Positions 53,286 through 61,593 of a stretch of DNA of 64,000 nucleotides are shown piece by piece. The DNA is from an uncultured Pedobacter sp. GTDB taxonomy: Bacteria > Bacteroidota > Bacteroidia > Sphingobacteriales > Sphingobacteriaceae. Where the stretch lies: contig NZ_CAJYOJ010000078.1 in the NCBI RefSeq assembly GCF_913776295.1, forward strand, positions 62,001 to 126,000, given 5' to 3'. Both the position numbers and the translations under genes were made by a program. The notes under the pieces are model-generated. The model was not told where the DNA came from and did not search any database. It saw only the letters and a list, made by a program, of their open reading frames with translations. Each line of letters starts with the position of its first letter. The first letter of the stretch is position 1.

Positions 53286-54374
53286 TTATTGAGTTTTCAG
53301 GCTTTCGAACAGGAAAACCTGTTTGGAGGCAATAATGCGGTCGCCAGCCTGCACACCTTTACTGATGTAGATTTTGTCTGCAGTTTTACGGCCAATTTCG
53401 ATTTCCCGGATCTTCACTTTATGATCCTGCCCCAAAACGAGTACATAGTTCTTGTTTTCATCGAAAATTACCGCCCTTGCGTTTAAAACGGGAAGATCAA
53501 CTGCGGAATTCGCGGAAACCTTTACCGTTCCAAGCATGCCTGGTTTGAGCAAAAATCCCGGATTTGGGATCACAACCCTGGCATTCATTACTTTACTGTC
53601 CTGATCAACCTGGTTATATAATTTCTCTATTTTTCCTTTAAAAACCTGGTTTGGATAGGACAGGGTTGATAAACTCACCTCATCACCCGCTTTAACCCGT
53701 GAAATATCCGATTCGTAAATATTGATCATGGCCCAAACATTGGATAGATCGGCAATAGTGAAAAGGCTTTTGTCGTTATCGCCACGCAACTGCATGTTCT
53801 GCGTCACATTTTTTTCGATCACAAAACCGCTAACCGGCGATTTAATCGCGTACAATCCTGTACTGCTACCACCGTTGAGTGTTAATACGGAACTGGCCCT
53901 TTTTGCCTCTGCTTTTTTGATCTGATAGTCATTTTTGGCCTCTTCCAGTTCTTTGGCTGATGATAAGCCACTTTGGAAAAGTTGTTCGGCCTGTTTTACG
54001 GCTCTTTCTGCATTTTTAAGTTCGGCATTTGCGGCTATCACATCTTTATCGAAACCTGCCATTTCCGAACTGTTGAGCGTAGCCAGTGTCTGTCCGCTCG
54101 AAACCTGATCGCCCAACCTTACCGCAATATGGTTTACCGTTCCACTTACCATAGGGAAAAGTTCCGATCTTCGTTCTTCATTTGCAGTAATTTTAGCCGA
54201 AAACATCAGTTCGGTTTTGCCATTTGCCTGTTGCACCGTATCAATGAGTAATCGGCTGATCAAAGAATCGGTAATGGCAAATTTATCATTTGTTACGGCC
54301 GTTTTGTGTTCGCTACAAGCCAATAACAAACTGGTTGCAGTAATGATTACGGTATATTTATAAAGATTTTGCAT
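53286..54374 (-). CDS. czcB: Periplasmic adaptor (CzcB/membrane fusion protein)
   Basis: A 362-residue membrane fusion protein that links the RND pump to the outer-membrane channel. The N-terminus has a lipoprotein-like signal (IITATSLLLACSEH, lipobox LLAC). The hairpin of the family (AELKNAERAVKQAEQLFQSG) is flanked by lipoyl halves (VNHIAVRLGDQVSSGQTLAT and GFVIEKNVTQNM). The beta-barrel part follows. It starts 5 bp after the tolC-like gene and lies 28 bp before czcA, so the three are one operon. Confidence 0.92.
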   Translation of the reverse strand: MQNLYKYTVIITATSLLLACSEHKTAVTNDKFAITDSLISRLLIDTVQQANGKTELMFSAKITANEERRSELFPMVSGTVNHIAVRLGDQVSSGQTLATLNSSEMAGFDKDVIAANAELKNAERAVKQAEQLFQSGLSSAKELEEAKNDYQIKKAEAKRASSVLTLNGGSSTGLYAIKSPVSGFVIEKNVTQNMQLRGDNDKSLFTIADLSNVWAMINIYESDISRVKAGDEVSLSTLSYPNQVFKGKIEKLYNQVDQDSKVMNARVVIPNPGFLLKPGMLGTVKVSANSAVDLPVLNARAVIFDENKNYVLVLGQDHKVKIREIEIGRKTADKIYISKGVQAGDRIIASKQVFLFESLKTQ

Positions 54375-54379
54375 GAGAT

Positions 54380-55651
54380 TTATTTAAAAATGTTAGAACC
54401 AGTTACATAATTGATTTCAGCGCGTGTACTCATTCTTTCGTATTGAAGTTTATTAAGCTGAAGCGTATTTTCTTTATAGGCATCGTAGAGGTCCAAAAAT
54501 TCGATCAGACTGATGTTTCTTGCCTTAAAGTTTTTAATCAGGCCAGAAATAAGTGTATTAAAATCAGTACTGAAAGCAGGATCAATCTCAGCATATAGTT
54601 TTTCATTGCGTAAAGCAGTCTTGTAACTGTTAAATACCTCATGCTCCAATAAGGCTTCCTGTTTTTTAATATTTACATCTGCTGCGTTTATGCCAATCTG
54701 AGCCTTTTTAATTTCTCCCTGATTTCTGGAGAAAAGCGGAATGGGAATTTTAATGCCTAAACCGGTATATTTCTCCGGATAATTCCCTTTGAGGTCGTAG
54801 CTGAGTCCAATTTCTATATCAGGAATTGCCATTGCTTTCTGAAGCTTTAAATTACGTTCGTTGTAAAGCAGATTGGTTTTGGCCACTTTCAGGTCAGCAC
54901 GATTGGCTTTTGCTGAATCTAGCAATGCCTGGTAGGGGATTTTATCAATGGCAGGGGAAGTGAGGGCTGATTTATCCAAAACCAAAGAGACCGACGTGGA
55001 AGCACTGATGCCACAAAGTAACTTCAGGTCTTTATAGTAATCTTCCAGGTCATTCAGTAATTCAGCCTGTTCTGCTTTGAGGTTAATCAATAACGATTTA
55101 ATCCTGATCACATCCTTTGCAGCAACATTGCCCATCTTTAACTGAAGATCATAAGCTTTCGCCAGCTGATCGGTAGAGCTGATCTGTTCCTGATATACTT
55201 TAACGGATTGTGCGGCGAAATAAGTTTTGTAAAAAGTATTCTCAAGTTCAAATTTGAGTGTTCTGATCAGGTCAAAATATTCGTATTCGGCCATCTTAAC
55301 TCCGGTTTCGGCCAGTTTTATATTTTTGTTGCGCTTGCCTGCAAGTTTAAAGAGTTGGGAAATTGATCCGGCATACTGGCCATAGGCATAAGAAGTTTGC
55401 AGGAATTTTTTTGTTTCGTGATTGTAAAAAAGATTTTCGTATTCTAGCGTTGGATTTTCGAAAAGTTTGGCTGTAATAATTTCTGCCTTGGCCTGATCAA
55501 TTTCATAATTGCTGGTCAGCAAATCGAAATTGTTCCTTAAAAACAGGCTTTCGGCCTGGCTTAAATTTAAACTTAATGTATCGCTTTGTGCGAAAGTTGC
55601 ACGGATTGTTAATGCCCAAAAAAGAATGAGCCATGAAAATATCCTTATCAT
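54380..55651 (-). CDS. czcC: TolC-family outer-membrane efflux protein (CzcC-like)
   Basis: A 423-residue protein with a signal peptide (about residues 1-21, ending TFAQ) and the two repeated long-helix regions of TolC/OEP proteins (LSQAESLFLRNNFDLLTSNY at the start of the first repeat, VAKTNLLYNERNLKLQ in the second). It forms the outer-membrane exit channel of the metal pump. It leads the efflux operon; three 11-bp direct repeats lie in its upstream region. Confidence 0.92.
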   Translation of the reverse strand: MIRIFSWLILFWALTIRATFAQSDTLSLNLSQAESLFLRNNFDLLTSNYEIDQAKAEIITAKLFENPTLEYENLFYNHETKKFLQTSYAYGQYAGSISQLFKLAGKRNKNIKLAETGVKMAEYEYFDLIRTLKFELENTFYKTYFAAQSVKVYQEQISSTDQLAKAYDLQLKMGNVAAKDVIRIKSLLINLKAEQAELLNDLEDYYKDLKLLCGISASTSVSLVLDKSALTSPAIDKIPYQALLDSAKANRADLKVAKTNLLYNERNLKLQKAMAIPDIEIGLSYDLKGNYPEKYTGLGIKIPIPLFSRNQGEIKKAQIGINAADVNIKKQEALLEHEVFNSYKTALRNEKLYAEIDPAFSTDFNTLISGLIKNFKARNISLIEFLDLYDAYKENTLQLNKLQYERMSTRAEINYVTGSNIFK

Positions 55652-55682
55652 AACGGCAAAGCTATTTTTACCACATTAAAAG

Positions 55683-55713
55683 GGGATTAAATCGGGCTTA
55701 AAAAGGGATTAAA
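55683..55713. promoter_or_regulatory. Three 11-bp direct repeats upstream of the efflux operon
   Basis: GGGATTAAA (55683), GGGCTTAAA (55694) and GGGATTAAA (55705) start exactly 11 bp apart, just upstream of the tolC-like gene. On the minus strand they read TTTAATCCC. Repeats of 11 bp are the usual site form for OmpR/PhoB-type regulators. A related pair lies before the regulator gene at 57924-57943. This is a likely binding site of the regulator at 57227-57904. Confidence 0.7.
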
Positions 55714-55741
55714 GTTGGGGTTGACCTCATTACTCATCACA

Positions 55742-55844
55742 ATCATTTCGAGCGGAGTGCAATGCAGTCGAGAAATCTGTTTTGAGGTAGATCTCTCCCC
55801 GCCCGCACAGGCGGGCACTCCGCTGCATTTCGGTAGAGATGACG
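55742..55844. repeat. Intergenic inverted-repeat element
   Basis: ATCATTTCGAGCGGAGTG at the left and CACTCCGCTGCATTTCGGTA near the right, with CATTTCG/CGAAATG-like arms around an internal GC-rich hairpin (GCCCG / CGGGC), form a 103-bp element of a type common in Bacteroidota. It separates the kinase stop from the efflux operon promoter. Confidence 0.5.
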
Positions 55845-55873
55845 ACTTTTTTATGGAAGAGGGAGAGTAATTA

Positions 55874-57226
55874 CTAAAGTTTTCTCAACTTCACCGAAAA
55901 AATGCTGCCCCCTTTTTCTGGGCTGCTAAGGGTAATCTCACCTTTAAGCAGATCGATAATTTTTTTGGCCATGTAAAGTCCCATGCCTTCGCCATGTTGG
56001 CCCTGCTGTTTTGCACGGGTATAGAAAGGTTTAAAGATAGCTGTCTGATCATCTGGCAGAATACCCGATCCATTATCGGTAATATGGATGAACAACTGGT
56101 CGTTAATGGTTTCTATCAGAACATTCACTTGCTGGTTATTGGAAAATTTAAAAGCATTGGAAATGATATTATCCAGGGCAATCTGTAGCAGAGTAGCATT
56201 TGCCAGTAGCTCAGGTTCTGGATCAATGGGGTTTTGATAAGAAATGTTAAGGTCAAGGTTTTTTTGTGCTTTCCATTCGGTTTGGATCTTGGAAAGCAGA
56301 TCATCAAGTTTGATCGGAGCAAGTTGCGAGTTGATCAGATCAAGGTCCATTTTTGCGAGCGCCACTAAACCCGTAATGGTATGTTCCATTTTTTCGGCAT
56401 CATCAAGCATCGAAGCGATCACTTTTTGATAGGCAATCTGATCTCTTTCTTTCGATAGTGCCAATTCGGCATTCATCATGATCCGGGTAACAGGTGTCCT
56501 AAGTTCATGCGAGGCGTTGGCTACAAAGGTTTTCTGCAGGATAAAAGCCTGTTCCAGCTCTTCCATTAAATGGTTAAAACTTTGGGCAATGAGGTTAATC
56601 TCATCTTTATTCTTTTTTTCTTCTACCCTGAATTCCATGTTGTGAGCACTGGCCTGCTTTACTTCGATCATAAATTTCTGCAGCGGTTTCAGCATTTTTT
56701 GTGCAACCCACCTGCTCAAAAGTAATACCAGAAGTGAAATAAGAATAAAGATAAAAATCATGATCTTCAACAGTTTGTCGAGCCTGTTGTGCGAACCCTG
56801 GTCGTTAGCCGAAGCAAGGATCACAAAGTTGCCCTGATTATCTTTATAATAAATACCCACTACCTGTCGCTGACCATCCGTATATTTTAAACGGCCTTTC
56901 CGGCGTACCTGATCAATCGTTGCAGGGGTCCAATATTGAGCAGTATCGCCGATAAAAGTAGCATTGTTATTCTCGTCATAAATACGGATTACTTCACTGT
57001 TTAATTTTTGAAGGTATTTATGGCGTACCGTGTTCAATACATCGCGACTAATTTCATCAGCTTCGAGGTACAGTTTAGCGGTAACCATCGTACGGTCGGT
57101 AAGGCGTTCGAAAAAGTCGGCCTCCAGAAATTTCATAAAAGTAAAGTACACTGTACAAAGCACTGCAAAAAGCATCGAAGTGCTGATTAGTGTAAAATAT
57201 AGTGCTATGCGATCTTTAATTTTCAT
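55874..57226 (-). CDS. Sensor histidine kinase of the metal-efflux system (CusS/CzcS-like)
   Basis: A 450-residue kinase with two membrane helices around a periplasmic sensor of about 125 residues. A HAMP segment (SRWVAQKMLKPLQKFMIEVK) and the HisKA phosphoacceptor motif ASHELRTPVTRIMM follow, then the ATPase motifs DNIISNAFKFSN, DNGSGILPDD and GEGMGLYMAKKII. It probably senses metal in the periplasm and phosphorylates the regulator whose gene ends 1 bp upstream. Confidence 0.93.
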   Translation of the reverse strand: MKIKDRIALYFTLISTSMLFAVLCTVYFTFMKFLEADFFERLTDRTMVTAKLYLEADEISRDVLNTVRHKYLQKLNSEVIRIYDENNNATFIGDTAQYWTPATIDQVRRKGRLKYTDGQRQVVGIYYKDNQGNFVILASANDQGSHNRLDKLLKIMIFIFILISLLVLLLSRWVAQKMLKPLQKFMIEVKQASAHNMEFRVEEKKNKDEINLIAQSFNHLMEELEQAFILQKTFVANASHELRTPVTRIMMNAELALSKERDQIAYQKVIASMLDDAEKMEHTITGLVALAKMDLDLINSQLAPIKLDDLLSKIQTEWKAQKNLDLNISYQNPIDPEPELLANATLLQIALDNIISNAFKFSNNQQVNVLIETINDQLFIHITDNGSGILPDDQTAIFKPFYTRAKQQGQHGEGMGLYMAKKIIDLLKGEITLSSPEKGGSIFSVKLRKL

Positions 57227-57904
57227 TTACTTCAGGATATATCCCATATTGATTTTGGTATGGATAAGTTTCCGTTCAAAACCTTTTTCGATTTTTTTTC
57301 GCAGAAAATTGATGTAAACATCTATCACATTGGTCCCGGTTTCGAAGCTGATATCCCAGGCTTGCTCAGCTATAAATTGTCTGGAGAGTAAACGGTTTGG
57401 GTTGCGCATAAAAAGTTCCAGCAGGATAAATTCTTTAGCACTTAATTCGACCGGTTTACCTGCGCGGCTAACTTCTTTGCTGTAGGTATCAAGTATAAGG
57501 TCTTCAAAATATAATTTATGGGCTGTTTTCGTTTCAATAGGTGGCTGCCTTCGCAATAGCGCGGTAACCCGGGCTAAAAGTTCCCTCAGGTGAAAAGGTT
57601 TTACGAGATAATCATCGGCACCGGCCTCTAAACCGATAACTCTATCATCAATGGTACCCATGGCGGTAAGCATGAGTATCGGGGTTTGCAATGCATTTTC
57701 TCTAAGGTGCTTACAAAGCTGGATGCCGTTTAAGCCTGGCATCATGACATCGATAATCAGGAGATTAAAACTTTCACTTGAAAAAAGATTTAACGCATCA
57801 ATCCCATTGGCTACAGTAAGTACCTGATAATCGTTTTCTTCAAGTGCCGACTTCAAAAGTTCAGCAATTTTAAGGTCATCTTCAGCTATTCCAATCTTAA
57901 GCAT
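57227..57904 (-). CDS. OmpR/PhoB-family response regulator of the metal-efflux system
   Basis: A 225-residue regulator. The receiver has GIAEDDLKIAELL, phosphoacceptor Asp in LLIIDVMMPGLNG, and VKPFHLRELLARV with the conserved Lys. The C-terminal winged helix has LSAKEFILLELFMRNPNRLL and TNVIDVYINFLRKKI. It precedes the kinase gene directly. Its own upstream region (57924-57943) carries the same type of 11-bp repeats as the efflux operon, which suggests autoregulation. Confidence 0.94.
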   Translation of the reverse strand: MLKIGIAEDDLKIAELLKSALEENDYQVLTVANGIDALNLFSSESFNLLIIDVMMPGLNGIQLCKHLRENALQTPILMLTAMGTIDDRVIGLEAGADDYLVKPFHLRELLARVTALLRRQPPIETKTAHKLYFEDLILDTYSKEVSRAGKPVELSAKEFILLELFMRNPNRLLSRQFIAEQAWDISFETGTNVIDVYINFLRKKIEKGFERKLIHTKINMGYILK

Positions 57905-57923
57905 CTAACAAAAGTAATTATCT

Positions 57924-57943
57924 CATCTTAAATTGGGATTAAA
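57924..57943. promoter_or_regulatory. Paired 11-bp repeats upstream of the regulator gene
   Basis: CATCTTAAA (57924) and GGGATTAAA (57935) start 11 bp apart, 20 bp upstream of the response regulator start. They match the efflux-operon repeats (GGG[AC]TTAAA) and are in the same orientation relative to transcription. Confidence 0.6.
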
Positions 57944-58092
57944 ATTGGTTTTTTCCGTTTTCTCAGGAGGATTTGAGTCTGGATTTAATTTTCCACACCG
58001 GATGGGAAGCTTGCGAAGGAATAAAGCTATATTGCATGCTGTTGACCAATGTTTTACTCAGGGCAGCCAATTTTTTTATCAAACATTCCCTT

Positions 58093-58100
58093 TATATTTG
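58093..58100 (+). promoter_or_regulatory. -7 box of the alkA-like gene
   Basis: TATATTTG exactly fits the TAnnTTTG box of Bacteroidota. It lies 12 bp before the ATG at 58113, which supports that start over the upstream track start. Confidence 0.5.
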
Positions 58101-58112
58101 AATAAAACATTT

Positions 58113-58742
58113 ATGTTCGAAAAATTTGATCAGGCTAATTATCATCAGCTCTGCGATTTATCAGGTAGCCTTCACCCGGAATTACAATTGATTTTGGATC
58201 GATACGGTTATCCGCCCTTTTGGTCGCGGCCAAATACTTTCGAATCATTGGTGCATATTATTTTGGAACAACAGGTCTCTTTGGCTTCGGCACTCGCCGC
58301 ATTGAATAAGCTGAAAGAGAAAATTAAAGAGGTTACGCCTGCCAGGTTTCTATTACTTACCGATCAGGAATTAAGAGACTGCTATTTCAGCCGACAAAAA
58401 ACAGCTTATGTCCGCCATTTAGCCGAAAATATTGTTAGCGGAGAATTGTCTCTAAGCGAAATGGAGGAAATGGATGATCGGACGATTAGAAACCAGCTTA
58501 AAAGTATCAAAGGCATTGGTGATTGGACTGTTGACATTTACCTGATTTTTATGCTGCACCACAGGGATATTTTCCCGATAGGGGATCTGGCTGCGGTAAA
58601 CTCGTTAAAGAAAGTAAAAGGCTTGGTAACAGGAGTGACTAAAGAAGAAGTGTTATTAGAGGCTGATCAGTTTAAACCTTATCGTACCATTGCAACCATG
58701 ATATTATGGCACGCATATTTAGCAGAGAGGAAGCAGAAATAG
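58113..58742 (+). CDS. DNA-3-methyladenine glycosylase (AlkA-like, HhH-GPD)
   Basis: A 209-residue base-excision repair enzyme that removes alkylated bases. The helix-hairpin-helix and GPD motif is intact: LKSIKGIGDWTVDIYLIFML, with the catalytic Asp in FPIGDLAA. The N-terminal FESLVHIILEQQVSLASALA is typical of AlkA-type glycosylases. The track start at 57933 adds 60 residues with no family support; the ATG at 58113 has a promoter box just upstream. It lies divergent from the metal regulator. Confidence 0.9.
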   Translation: MFEKFDQANYHQLCDLSGSLHPELQLILDRYGYPPFWSRPNTFESLVHIILEQQVSLASALAALNKLKEKIKEVTPARFLLLTDQELRDCYFSRQKTAYVRHLAENIVSGELSLSEMEEMDDRTIRNQLKSIKGIGDWTVDIYLIFMLHHRDIFPIGDLAAVNSLKKVKGLVTGVTKEEVLLEADQFKPYRTIATMILWHAYLAERKQK

Positions 58743-58783
58743 GCAAAAGACAACACGGCGGGATTACTGTATATAGTTAAGTT

Positions 58784-58807
58784 TCGGTCTGTGGGGACAC
58801 AGACCGA
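58784..58807. repeat. Perfect REP-like hairpin
   Basis: TCGGTCTGTG-GGGA-CACAGACCGA is a 10-bp perfect stem with a 4-nt loop, 40 bp after the glycosylase gene. There is no U-run. It could be a bidirectional terminator or a REP-type repeat. Confidence 0.6.
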
Positions 58808-58841
58808 GGGGTGGAGGAAATAGATTACTGAAACGTGTTAA

Positions 58842-58947
58842 GTCATTCCCAACTTGATCCGATGGCTATCAGAGGGGAATCTTAAGAAATGCATTAAAGA
58901 TCAGCTTCGCGGGGCACTTTGTGGTTCCTGGCTGCGCTCGAATGACA
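58842..58947. repeat. Intergenic inverted-repeat element (GTCATTC type)
   Basis: GTCATTCCC at the left and GCTCGAATGAC at the right (inverted) bound about 106 bp between the glycosylase and SDR genes. The ends resemble those of other short intergenic repeats in this window. Confidence 0.45.
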
Positions 58948-58974
58948 TATCTTGTGGAACTGAACGTACATATT

Positions 58975-59757
58975 TTACAACAGCGCCCTATCCAGATGTA
59001 CATAACCGCCATCTACATGAATCAGTTGTCCGGTGGTATGACTCGATTTATCTGACAATAAGAACACGGCGGTATTGGCAATTTCTTCTACAGTGGTCAT
59101 CCGGTTTTCAAAAGGGATTTTATCAGTGATATTTTTCAGCTTTGCATCACGATCATCAAAAAAATTTATCCATTTCTCGTATAGCGGAGTCCAGGCTTCG
59201 GCAACAATAATGGCATTTACCCGGATGCTAAAGGGCAATAATTCTACGGCCCATTCGCGTGTTAAAGCATTCCTGGCACCATTCGATGCTGCATAACCGG
59301 ATGTTCCGCCTTGACCGGTTTCTGCTGTTTTGCTCCCGATATTTAAAATTGAACCTTTGCTTTGTTTTAACGCAGGCAGGGCATATTTGGCCAAAAGATA
59401 ATAATGTACCACGTTTTTATGTAGTGATTCTATAAAGCCTTCGTAGGTACCATTCTCCAAACCTACACCGTCATTAACACCTGCATTGTTCACCAAACCA
59501 TCAATTCTGCCATACTTGGTTAATATGGCATCGATAATGTTTTTACAATGCTCTGGCAGGGTGAGCTCAGCGGTGAAATAATCGGCTTTTAAACCTGTAT
59601 CTGTTATTTCCTTCAGCATTTTTATATTATCATTTTCACTGCGGCCAATAATGATCGGAAAAGCATTTTCAATAGCCAGGGCTTTAACAATTGCTCCGCC
59701 GATGCCTTTTGCTCCACCACTTACCAGAATTATCTTATCGTTTAAATTTAAATTCAT
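58975..59757 (-). CDS. SDR-family dehydrogenase of a sugar-acid locus, YxxxN variant
   Basis: A 260-residue short-chain dehydrogenase. The cofactor loop is LVSGGAKGIGGAIVKA, the NNAG motif is LVNNAGVND, and the active-site Ser lies in LNIGSKTAE. The tyrosine motif reads YAASNGA: the usual catalytic Lys four residues after the Tyr is Asn. Neighbours (UxaA-type dehydratase, FucP) point to oxidation of L-fucose or a related sugar. The Lys-to-Asn change may lower or alter activity. Substrate and cofactor are inferred from context. Confidence 0.85.
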   Translation of the reverse strand: MNLNLNDKIILVSGGAKGIGGAIVKALAIENAFPIIIGRSENDNIKMLKEITDTGLKADYFTAELTLPEHCKNIIDAILTKYGRIDGLVNNAGVNDGVGLENGTYEGFIESLHKNVVHYYLLAKYALPALKQSKGSILNIGSKTAETGQGGTSGYAASNGARNALTREWAVELLPFSIRVNAIIVAEAWTPLYEKWINFFDDRDAKLKNITDKIPFENRMTTVEEIANTAVFLLSDKSSHTTGQLIHVDGGYVHLDRALL

Positions 59758-59948
59758 ATTCGGTTATGTTTTTCTTTTATTACTTAGTCATTGTGCATAC
59801 CGCTTTTTGCAGAGGGCATAGTGATGGACTTAGCGATGTAGATTTCCTCATTCCTTTTTACTCTACTTGCTCTACTTGATAGCTTAGGGAGTTAATGATG
59901 GTTTTTATTATTAACTTTTCCATCTTCCATCTGACATCTCACCTTTCC

Positions 59949-61586
59949 TTATAAGCTAACCCCTCTTTTCCAGGGGATAAAATCATCCTGGTTGAGCTGT
60001 ACGGCTTTTGGCATTTCTTCTCCACTGGCTACTTTAATACAGTATTCCAATATATCTTCGCCCATTTCGTTTATGGTTTTTTCTCCGTTAATTACAGGTC
60101 CGGTATCGATGTCAATGATATCACTCATTCGGTTGGCCAGAACAGAATTGGTAGCGACTTTAATGGTCGGGCAAACCGGGTTTCCTGTCGGTGTGCCTAA
60201 GCCCGTGGTAAATAAAATTAAGGTCGCTCCGGCAGCGGCTTTACCCGTAGTGGCTTCCACATCATTTCCCGGGGTACATACTAAACTTAAACCGGGTTTG
60301 GTTACAGGTTCAGTATAATCTAAAACATCTACAATAGGCGAGGAGCCTGCTTTTCGGGCAGCACCTGCTGATTTGATGGCATCGGTAATTAAACCGTCTT
60401 TGATGTTTCCCGGAGAAGGATTCATATAAAAGCCGGATCCAACTTTATGTGCCAAATCATCGTATTCAGTCATTAAGCGGATAAACTTTTCAGCAGTTGC
60501 CTGATCAACAGATCTGTCGATCATTTCCTGTTCTACACCGCAAAGTTCGGGGAACTCTGCCAACAAAACTTTCGCACCCAGTGCAACCAGCAAATCTGCA
60601 CAATAACCAACTGCCGGGTTTGCGGAAATGCCACTGAAACCATCGCTGCCGCCGCATTTAACCCCTACGCACATTTTGCTGAGCGGTGCTGCTTTACGTT
60701 CCTGTTTATTAATAAACATCAATCCTTCAAAAGTATTGCGGATTGCATTTTGGATCAATTGTTCTTCACTTTGTGCTTTTTGCTGCTCAAAAATTAAAAG
60801 GGGTTTATCAAAATCCGGATCCAGGGCAAAAAGATCGCGTTTAAAATCCGCTACCTGCAAATGCTGGCAACCCAAACTTAAAACGGTTATTCCGGCCACA
60901 TTGGGGTGATGGGCATAAGCTGCCAGTAATTTGCTTAGCGTATCAGCATCCTGTCGTGTTCCGCCACATCCACCATTATGCGTCAGAAATTTAATGCCGT
61001 CTACATTTTTAAAAGTGCGGTTGGGCCGATTTACCTTAGGCTCAAAAGTAATCTTATTGATGTCCTCTCCATTTTCAAAAGCCTGAACCAGTTTGTGTGT
61101 ATAAGATTTATACTTATCGCCCACAGCATAACCCAATTCACCATAAAGCGATTCTTTGATGATATCTAAATTCCTGTTTTCGCAAAAAACAGTAGGGATA
61201 AACAGCCAATAATTAGCCGTACCCACCTCGCCATTTTTACGGTGATAACCGTTAAAGCTGCGGTCTGCATATTTGTGCACATCAGGTGCATTCCATTTAT
61301 AGTCAAAATTGCGATAGGCAAATGGTTCAGCAGCATGTTTGGTATTATCAACGTTCATTCGCATACCCGCTTTTACGTCAAACTGCACTTTTCCAACCAG
61401 AACGCCATACATCACTACTTCATCACCAGCTTTCATGTCATGCATAAAAAATTTATGTTTGGCTGGAATTTCATCAGCAATAACATAGGTATTTTCTTCA
61501 TGCAATATTAAGGTACCCGTCGGCAGGTCTTGTAACGCAACTAAAACGTTATCAGCATGGTTAATTTTGATGACTAATTTTTTCAT
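59949..61586 (-). CDS. UxaA-family altronate dehydratase-like protein with SAF domain
   Basis: A 545-residue protein. An N-terminal SAF domain (about residues 1-90) is followed by a UxaA/GarD-type dehydratase with Cys-rich active-site parts: LTHNGGCGGTRQDADTL, CVGVKCGGSDGFSG and CTPGNDVEATTG. Members dehydrate sugar acids such as altronate or galactarate, using Fe(II). The ATG at 61586 is used. It starts 7 bp after the FucP-like gene and is followed by the SDR. The substrate, perhaps a fuconate-type acid, is inferred. Confidence 0.88.
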   Translation of the reverse strand: MKKLVIKINHADNVLVALQDLPTGTLILHEENTYVIADEIPAKHKFFMHDMKAGDEVVMYGVLVGKVQFDVKAGMRMNVDNTKHAAEPFAYRNFDYKWNAPDVHKYADRSFNGYHRKNGEVGTANYWLFIPTVFCENRNLDIIKESLYGELGYAVGDKYKSYTHKLVQAFENGEDINKITFEPKVNRPNRTFKNVDGIKFLTHNGGCGGTRQDADTLSKLLAAYAHHPNVAGITVLSLGCQHLQVADFKRDLFALDPDFDKPLLIFEQQKAQSEEQLIQNAIRNTFEGLMFINKQERKAAPLSKMCVGVKCGGSDGFSGISANPAVGYCADLLVALGAKVLLAEFPELCGVEQEMIDRSVDQATAEKFIRLMTEYDDLAHKVGSGFYMNPSPGNIKDGLITDAIKSAGAARKAGSSPIVDVLDYTEPVTKPGLSLVCTPGNDVEATTGKAAAGATLILFTTGLGTPTGNPVCPTIKVATNSVLANRMSDIIDIDTGPVINGEKTINEMGEDILEYCIKVASGEEMPKAVQLNQDDFIPWKRGVSL

Positions 61587-61593
61587 TGTCAAT

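Noticed and set aside
57933-58112. N-terminal 60 residues of the alkA ORF as given in the track
   Set aside because: No family similarity. A promoter box at 58093-58100 and the family start favour the ATG at 58113, and the extension overlaps the regulatory repeats.
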